Assembly (NCBI GenBank): GCA_018401645.1
Contig: JAGYKK010000028.1
Span: 1 to 36,167 of the forward strand
Reading direction: 5' to 3'
Length of the DNA: 36,167 bases
From: Mycobacterium sp.
Lineage (GTDB): Bacteria > Actinomycetota > Actinomycetes > Mycobacteriales > Mycobacteriaceae
Shown here: positions 31,420 through 36,167 of the stretch, one piece after another
How the letters are laid out: each line of letters begins with the position of its first letter
Numbering within the stretch: the stretch's first letter is position 1
Notes under the pieces: generated by a model
Told to the model about the DNA's origin: nothing
The model's database searches: none
Seen by the model: only the letters and a program-made list of their open reading frames with translations
Position numbers and translations under genes: made by a program

Positions 31420-33348
31420 TCAGACGTCGGGACGCCACCGGTGGGGATCGTCGGCCACCTCACTCGCGCCAGAATTCGCCGTGGCCCGCAGGATCGGTCG
31501 CAAGGCCTCCAGCACACCCGCGTCCTCGATCGTGGACGGTACCGGTTCGTCGCGTCCGTCGGCGATGCCCCGCATGGTCTTGCGCAGGATCTTGCCCGAC
31601 CGGGTTTTGGGCAGTGCGGGCACCACGTCGACGCCTTGCAGGGCCGCAACCGGTCCGATCTCCTCACGGACGGCCGCCATCAACTCCGCCGCCACTCCGT
31701 CGGTCGATGCGCCCGACTTGAGGACGACAAATCCGCGCGGAACCTGGCCCCTGATCTCATCGGCTACCCCGATCACGGCGCATTCAGCCACCGCCGGATG
31801 GGCTGCCAGCACCGCTTCTATCGTGCCGGTAGACAGTCGGTGCCCGGCCACGTTGATGACATCGTCGGTACGGCCCATCACGAATAAGTAGCCCTGGGAG
31901 TCGAAATAACCTCCGTCGCCGGTCAGGTAATAGCCGGGGTATTCACGCAGATATGACGACTCAAACCGGGCATCATCGCCCCACAGGGTTGGCAGCGTCC
32001 CGGGCGGCAACGGCAGGCGGATACAGATGGCGCCTTCCTCGCCCGATTCGCAGCCGGAACCATCCGGTCTCAGGATCTGCACGTCGTATCCTGGCATCGG
32101 CACGGTCGGGGAGCCTGCTTTGAGCGGAAGCTGCTGAACACCAACTGGATTGGCGGCGATCGCCCACCCGGTCTCGGTCTGCCACCAATGGTCGATCACG
32201 GGGACGCCGAGCGTCTCGGATGCCCAGGCATAGGTGTCGGGGTCGAGCCGTTCGCCGGCCTGGAACAGATACCGCAGTGACGAAAGGTCGTAGCGGTCGA
32301 GGTGGGTTCCGTCGGGATCCTCCTTGCGGATCACCCGGATCGCGGTCGGAGCGCAGAAGAGCACCTTGACGCCGTGCTCGGAAACCACTCGCCAGAAGGC
32401 CCCCGGATCCGGGGTGCCGACCGGCTTCCCCTCGTAGAGCACCGTTGTCGCACCGGCCATCAAGGGCCCGTAGACGATGTAGGAGTGGCCGACGACCCAG
32501 CCCACGTCGGAGGCCGCCCAGAAGACATCGCCGGGTTCGATGTTGTAGATGTGCCGCATGCTCCACATCAGGGCGACGGCATGTCCGCCGTTATCCCGCA
32601 CGATACCTTTGGGTTTGCCGGTGGTACCGGATGTGTAGAGCACGTACAGCGGATCGGTGGCGACCACCGGTACCGGATCGACCGCTGTGGCGCCTGCCAT
32701 CAACTCCGCCCAGTCGAGGTCCCTGCCGGGGGTCAGCTCGCAGAAGTGCCGATCGCGCTGGACGATGACACACGCATTCGGGTGGTGCTGAGACAGTTCC
32801 AGCGCGTGGTCAAGCATCGGCTTGTACGCGACGACTCGCGTCGGCTCGATGCCGCACGATGCCGAGACGATAACCACCGGCCGGGCATCGTCGATGCGGC
32901 TCGCGAGTTCGTGGCTGGCGAACCCGCCGAACACCACCGAGTGCACGGCGCCGAGTCGCGCGCAGGCCAGCATCGCAATGACGGCTTCGGGGATCATCGG
33001 CATGTAGAGGACCACGCGATCGCCCTTACCCACACCGAGGCTACGCAATACGCCGGCGAAACACGCGGTCTCGGCGAGCAACTCGCGATAGGTGAAGGTG
33101 CGCTTGGACCCGGTCACCGGTGAGTCGTAGATCAACGCGGGCTGATCCCCACGTGTCTCGATGTGTCGATCCAGGGCGTTGGCGCAGGTGTTGAGTTCCC
33201 CGTCGGCGAACCAGCGGTAGAACGGCGGATGGTCGTCATCGAGGATCCGATGAGGTTCCTTCGTCCACGACACCGCGCGAGCGGCCTGCGCCCAGAACGC
33301 CGATGGGTCGTCCACGCTGGCCTGGATTACGTCCCGGTATCCGGTCAT
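31420..33348 (-). CDS. Propionyl/acetyl-CoA synthetase (PrpE-like)
   Basis: AMP-forming acyl-CoA synthetase of 642 residues. It has the phosphate-binding loop YVLYTSGTTGKPKGIVRDNG, ACS-N domain at the start (YRDVIQASVDDPSAFWAQAA), the substrate region DHWWQTETGWAIA, YYLTGDGG, the hinge MGRTDDVINVAGHRLSTGTI, and the catalytic Lys in LPKTRSGKILRKTMR. The Trp in HWWQTETG is typical for short-chain acyl groups (acetate/propionate), and STGTIEAVLAAHPAVAECAV resembles PrpE. ATG 33348 (MTGYRDVIQ) is preferred; GTG 33357 is possible. Converges with ligD 27 bases away. Confidence 0.88.
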   Translation of the reverse strand: MTGYRDVIQASVDDPSAFWAQAARAVSWTKEPHRILDDDHPPFYRWFADGELNTCANALDRHIETRGDQPALIYDSPVTGSKRTFTYRELLAETACFAGVLRSLGVGKGDRVVLYMPMIPEAVIAMLACARLGAVHSVVFGGFASHELASRIDDARPVVIVSASCGIEPTRVVAYKPMLDHALELSQHHPNACVIVQRDRHFCELTPGRDLDWAELMAGATAVDPVPVVATDPLYVLYTSGTTGKPKGIVRDNGGHAVALMWSMRHIYNIEPGDVFWAASDVGWVVGHSYIVYGPLMAGATTVLYEGKPVGTPDPGAFWRVVSEHGVKVLFCAPTAIRVIRKEDPDGTHLDRYDLSSLRYLFQAGERLDPDTYAWASETLGVPVIDHWWQTETGWAIAANPVGVQQLPLKAGSPTVPMPGYDVQILRPDGSGCESGEEGAICIRLPLPPGTLPTLWGDDARFESSYLREYPGYYLTGDGGYFDSQGYLFVMGRTDDVINVAGHRLSTGTIEAVLAAHPAVAECAVIGVADEIRGQVPRGFVVLKSGASTDGVAAELMAAVREEIGPVAALQGVDVVPALPKTRSGKILRKTMRGIADGRDEPVPSTIEDAGVLEALRPILRATANSGASEVADDPHRWRPDV

Positions 33349-33432
33349 GAACTGCACGCTAGCGTGATCCCAGCGCTACCGGCGGCGCATGTTCGACGTT
33401 GGGATCCCCGGTTTCAAACCCCGCCGCGGCAC

Positions 33433-34299
33433 TCAGACTTTGGCGATGACGTGTTCGGCGAACATTTCCAGGTTACGGACCTTGGCGTCGAGCTTTTCGG
33501 TGTCCGGGCCGTTGATGTAGGGGATTCGGAAGCCGACGATCACGTCGGTGACGCCTTTATCCTCCAGCCGCTTCACGCCGTCGGCGGTGAAGCCGTCGAT
33601 CGAGATGACGTGAATCTGGAAGTCCTTGTCGGTGGTGCCTTCTTCTTCCCGGTAGCGGTTGAGTTTGGCGAGGAGTTCGTCGAGATCCTCCTCGCCTCCG
33701 CCGTGCATCCAGCCGTCGTTGCGGGCCGCGCGACGCAGTGCCGCATCTGCGTGGCCGCCGATCAGTATCGGGATCGGTTCGGTGGGAGCGGGCGTCATCT
33801 TGGTCTTGGGGATGTCGTAGAACTCGCCGTGGAACTCGAAGTAGTCGCCCGTGGTCAGGCCTCGGACTATCTCGATGCACTCGTCCATTCGCTTACCCCG
33901 CTTGGCGAACGGAACGCCCATCAACTCGTAGTCCTCCGGCCAGGGACTGGTGCCCACGCCGAGTCCGACCCGGTTGCCGATCAGGGCGATCAGTGAACCG
34001 GCCTGTTTAGCCACCAGGGCCGGGGGGCGGATGGGCAGTTTGAGAACGAAGAAGTTGAAGTGCAGCGTGGTGGTGACCGCGCCCAGTGCCGCGGTGATCA
34101 CGAACGTCTCGATGAAGGATTTTCCGTCGAGAAACTCGCGGTTGCCGTCCGGGGTGTAGGGATACTTGGCGTCGGATTCGAACGGATAGGCGACGCTGTC
34201 GGGGATCGTCATCGCGTGGTACCCGGCCGCCTCGGCCGCTTTGGCCAACGGGATGTAGTAGCTCGGGTCGGTCATGGCTTCGGCAAAAGTGAATCGCAC
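33433..34299 (-). CDS. LLM-class F420-dependent oxidoreductase (Rv0940c-like)
   Basis: Luciferase-like TIM-barrel oxidoreductase of 288 residues. Typical segments are MRFTFAEAMTDPSYYIPLAK, KAAEAAGYHAMTIPDSVAYP, a barrel strand VTTTLHFNFFVLKLPIRPPA, GNRVGLGVGTSPWPEDYELM, and PIPILIGGHADAALRRAARN. It likely uses coenzyme F420 for hydride transfer. It corresponds to Rv0940c by family and place after the Ku-LigD region (recalled). A perfect KstR-type palindrome lies 11-24 bases upstream of ATG 34299, suggesting control by cholesterol catabolism. Its substrate is then plausibly a steroid or side-chain intermediate, which is inference. Confidence 0.86.
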   Translation of the reverse strand: MRFTFAEAMTDPSYYIPLAKAAEAAGYHAMTIPDSVAYPFESDAKYPYTPDGNREFLDGKSFIETFVITAALGAVTTTLHFNFFVLKLPIRPPALVAKQAGSLIALIGNRVGLGVGTSPWPEDYELMGVPFAKRGKRMDECIEIVRGLTTGDYFEFHGEFYDIPKTKMTPAPTEPIPILIGGHADAALRRAARNDGWMHGGGEEDLDELLAKLNRYREEEGTTDKDFQIHVISIDGFTADGVKRLEDKGVTDVIVGFRIPYINGPDTEKLDAKVRNLEMFAEHVIAKV

Positions 34300-34309
34300 G
34301 AAATGATAG

Positions 34310-34323
34310 TAGAACCTGTTCTA
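34310..34323. promoter_or_regulatory. Perfect KstR-type operator
   Basis: TAGAACCTGTTCTA is a perfect 14-bp inverted repeat and matches the recalled KstR consensus TNNAACNNGTTNNA, including the favoured TAGAAC/GTTCTA arms. It lies 11-24 bases before the LLM oxidoreductase start, where a TetR-type repressor would block transcription. Its last three bases are also the stop codon of the truncated DUF2231 frame. Confidence 0.65.
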
Positions 34324-34638
34324 TTTTCTGAGGGCCATTAGCCCACTACTCGCCTTCGGACACACCTGCCGTGCTGGTGGTGAGCGCGTCACCCCCCACT
34401 GATTCCGCGCCGATGCCTCGGTGTCCTCAACTCGGCCATCGAGCCACTCCCCGGCTTCGGCCGCGATCGGAGTCACCACGAGGGTGACACCGGCCAGTGC
34501 GAACACCAGCCACACCAGTCGCTGCCGTGCGGCTGGCCACACCGCGCACAGAATCGCCAAGACCGCGGTGAGCGGGGCCAGTACCACGATGAAGTGGACG
34601 AGCAGGGGGTGCGCGGGGAGGCCGTTGATCATCGACAT
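34321..34638 (-). CDS. DUF2231-like membrane protein, C-terminally truncated
   Basis: 105 residues. The start MINGLPAHPLLVHFIVVLAP and first two helices (LTAVLAILCAVWP, LVWLVFALAGVTLVVTPIAA) followed by EAGEWLDGRV are typical of DUF2231 membrane proteins, which normally have about 150-190 residues and four helices. After RVED the sequence turns into ASARNQWGVTRSPPARQVCP without membrane segments, and the other two frames also lack the missing helices. The second half has therefore been lost rather than shifted. It may be a pseudogene. ATG 34638 is chosen; it is divergent from the MFS gene at 34704. Confidence 0.55.
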   Translation of the reverse strand: MSMINGLPAHPLLVHFIVVLAPLTAVLAILCAVWPAARQRLVWLVFALAGVTLVVTPIAAEAGEWLDGRVEDTEASARNQWGVTRSPPARQVCPKASSGLMALRK

Positions 34639-34703
34639 GAGGGGCAACACTATTGGTCGGATGCGGGGTGGATGATGATTGCGATGACCGGCAGGGGATC
34701 GGC

Positions 34704-35876
34704 GTGAGCTGGCTGACTCGCAATGTGCGGGTGCTCTCGGCGGTGTCGTTCCTCCAGGATGCCGCCAGCGAAATGCTCTACCCCCTGCTGCCGATCTACC
34801 TGACCACGGTGCTCGGGGCGCCCCCCGCGGTGGTCGGGGCGATCGAGGGTGCGGCCGAAGGCGCGGCGTCGATCACCAAACTCGCGATCGGGCCACTCGG
34901 TGACCGATACGCCAAACGGCCCCTGATCGCCACCGGGTACGGGATGGCGGCGCTGGGCAAGGTGATTGTCGCCGTGGCGGGAGCGTGGCCGGGCGTGCTG
35001 GCCGGACGGGTGGTAGACCGGCTGGGCAAGGGCGTTCGCGGGGTCCCGCGCGACGCCCTCCTGGTGGAGGGACTCGAACCCGGTTCCCGCGGGAAAGTCT
35101 TCGGATTCCATCGCGCGATGGACACCCTCGGCGCGGTAGTCGGTCCGTTGATCGGCTTGGCCGGCTACGAGCTACTCGACCAGCAGATCCAACCATTGCT
35201 GTACGTCGCGATCGTGCCCGCGGTGCTCTCGGTGGCGCTCATCTGGCTGGTTCGGGAGAAGCCACCGACCGGTCCACGACCACCGCGACCACCGCTCCTG
35301 AGCGGACTTCGCGACCTGCCTGGGCGGTACTGGCGGGTGACCGCCATGGTGATCGGCTTCGGACTGATCAACTTCCCCGACGCGCTGCTGTTGTTGCGGC
35401 TCAACGAGATCGGGTTCGGCGTGGCCGAGGTGATCCTGGCCTACGTCACCTACAACGTGGTGTATGCGATTGCCAGCTTCCCGGCCGGGTTGCTGGCCGA
35501 CCGGCTGCCGCACTCGGTGGTGTTCGGGATCGGGTTGGTGTTCTTCGCCGTCGGCTACATCGGTCTTGGGCTGACCACCGATCCGGTCGTGGCCTGGATG
35601 CTGATCGGCGTCTACGGGCTCTTCACCGCCTGCACCGACGGGGTCGGCAAGGCGTGGGTGTCATCGCTGGCCGGCGAGGACCGCCAAGCCACCGCCCAGG
35701 GCGTGTTCCAGGGCGGTAGCGGGCTGGCGGTTCTGATCGCCGGGGTGTGGGCCGGGCTGTTGTGGGGTGCCGACGGCCGGCTGCCGCTGCTGGTGTCCGG
35801 GATCGTCGGAGGCTGCTTCGCTCTTGTCCTGCTCGGCCGGTGGGCGCTGCGCCGCGCGCCGTCACGCGCTCGTTAG
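34704..35876 (+). CDS. Major facilitator superfamily transporter
   Basis: Membrane transporter of 390 residues with about 12 hydrophobic helices. Visible family features are DAASEMLYPLLPIYLTTVLG in helix 1, the loop GPLGDRYAKRPLIATGYG, GRVVDRLGKGVRGVPRDALL (a motif seen in a group of actinobacterial and proteobacterial MFS proteins), and a second-half loop AGLLADRLPHSVVFGIG. The substrate is not readable. GTG 34704 is chosen because AGGGGAT precedes it and the membrane domain follows at once; the open frame runs back to 34653. It is followed after 10 bases by cobF. Confidence 0.82.
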   Translation: MSWLTRNVRVLSAVSFLQDAASEMLYPLLPIYLTTVLGAPPAVVGAIEGAAEGAASITKLAIGPLGDRYAKRPLIATGYGMAALGKVIVAVAGAWPGVLAGRVVDRLGKGVRGVPRDALLVEGLEPGSRGKVFGFHRAMDTLGAVVGPLIGLAGYELLDQQIQPLLYVAIVPAVLSVALIWLVREKPPTGPRPPRPPLLSGLRDLPGRYWRVTAMVIGFGLINFPDALLLLRLNEIGFGVAEVILAYVTYNVVYAIASFPAGLLADRLPHSVVFGIGLVFFAVGYIGLGLTTDPVVAWMLIGVYGLFTACTDGVGKAWVSSLAGEDRQATAQGVFQGGSGLAVLIAGVWAGLLWGADGRLPLLVSGIVGGCFALVLLGRWALRRAPSRAR

Positions 35877-35886
35877 GCTCACCCGC

Positions 35887-36167
35887 ATGCGCATGATCCA
35901 CGTCATCGGCATCGGGGTCGGCGATCCCGATTCCGTGACCATGCAGGCGATCCGGGCGCTCAACGGCACCGAGGTGTTTTTCGCTATGGACAAGGGTGAA
36001 GCCACCAGTGATCTGGTCGCGCTGCGCCGGGAGATCTGCCGGCGCTTCATCGAAAAGCCGGACTACCGCTTCGTCGAGATACCCGACGCCGTTCGCGCTG
36101 CCGAGAGCGACAGTGTCCACGGCGGCTACGCGGCCGTGGTCGCCGACTGGCACGCGGCCAGGGCACG
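35887..36167 (+). CDS. cobF: Precorrin-6A synthase (deacetylating) CobF, 3'-truncated by window end
   Basis: First 93 residues of a SAM-dependent tetrapyrrole methylase: IHVIGIGVGDPDSVTMQAIR is the nucleotide-binding start, and ALNGTEVFFAMDKGEATSDL, RREICRRFIEKPDYRFVEIP and GGYAAVVADWHAAR match CobF rather than other cobalamin methylases. CobF methylates C-1 and releases acetate during aerobic cobalamin synthesis. As I recall, cobF is missing from the M. tuberculosis complex but kept in other mycobacteria, so its presence argues against that complex. The gene runs off the window. Confidence 0.85.
   Translation, partial: MRMIHVIGIGVGDPDSVTMQAIRALNGTEVFFAMDKGEATSDLVALRREICRRFIEKPDYRFVEIPDAVRAAESDSVHGGYAAVVADWHAARA

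Noticed and set aside
1..36167. CRISPR array, prophage or rRNA
   Set aside because: No regular repeat-spacer array, no phage structural or integrase genes, and no rRNA-like sequence were seen.

Overview
The window is about 36 kb of GC-rich actinobacterial DNA, most likely from a rapid-growing mycobacterium (Mycolicibacterium type). Reasons: the gene order metallo-hydrolase, ctpE, the small antitoxin/SRPBCC-toxin pair, a small membrane protein, carotenoid oxygenase and thiolase follows Mycobacterium tuberculosis Rv0907 to Rv0914c as I recall it. Counterparts of Rv0926c-Rv0927c, Ku-LigD (Rv0937c-Rv0938) and Rv0940c follow later, with a sigK-rskA locus and other blocks in between. Homology is from memory of protein families; no search was run.

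Layout. 1-4277: a 5'-truncated metallo-hydrolase, the P-type ATPase ctpE and a toxin-antitoxin pair. 4295-7850: a TrkA/RCK-type gene broken in two (C-terminal piece at 4295-4480, N-terminal piece at 7745-7850), with a transposon-accessory remnant and a universal-stress-protein plus CPA2 antiporter operon between the pieces. 7847-12327: cupin, membrane protein, LpqN-like lipoprotein, carotenoid oxygenase and a frame-disrupted thiolase. 12434-13514: an Asp-tract secreted protein with a strong terminator.

13627-20886 is the most unusual block. A Zn/Mn-type ABC importer (three genes, 4-nt overlaps) faces a convergent four-gene operon, also with short overlaps. That operon encodes two Gfo/Idh/MocA oxidoreductases (one with an unrecognised N-terminal domain), an alpha/beta-hydrolase, and a fusion of an S51/type-1 GATase-like domain to a CysRS-type C-terminal domain. 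The two operons meet at four 14-bp tandem repeats. I do not recognise this as a described pathway and treat it as the best candidate for a new system.

20887-22091 is a small islet beside tRNA-Arg(CCT), with an IS481-type transposase remnant, a HigBA toxin-antitoxin pair and att-like repeats. 22156-25176 holds a frame-disrupted F420-type oxidoreductase and DUF1365-sigK-rskA, with an exact-hexamer SigK-like promoter. 25298-28187: ZIP transporter, a dihydrodipicolinate-reductase-like protein and an SDR. 28274-31393: non-homologous end joining, with Ku and a LigD that lacks the phosphoesterase domain. 31420-36167: propionyl/acetyl-CoA synthetase, LLM oxidoreductase with a perfect KstR-type operator, a truncated DUF2231 protein, an MFS transporter and the start of cobF.

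Several genes (thiolase, Asp-tract protein, LLM oxidoreductase, DUF1365) contain single-base frame breaks while the protein sequence stays well conserved on both sides. This could mean assembly indels or very recent pseudogenes, and the sequence alone cannot decide.
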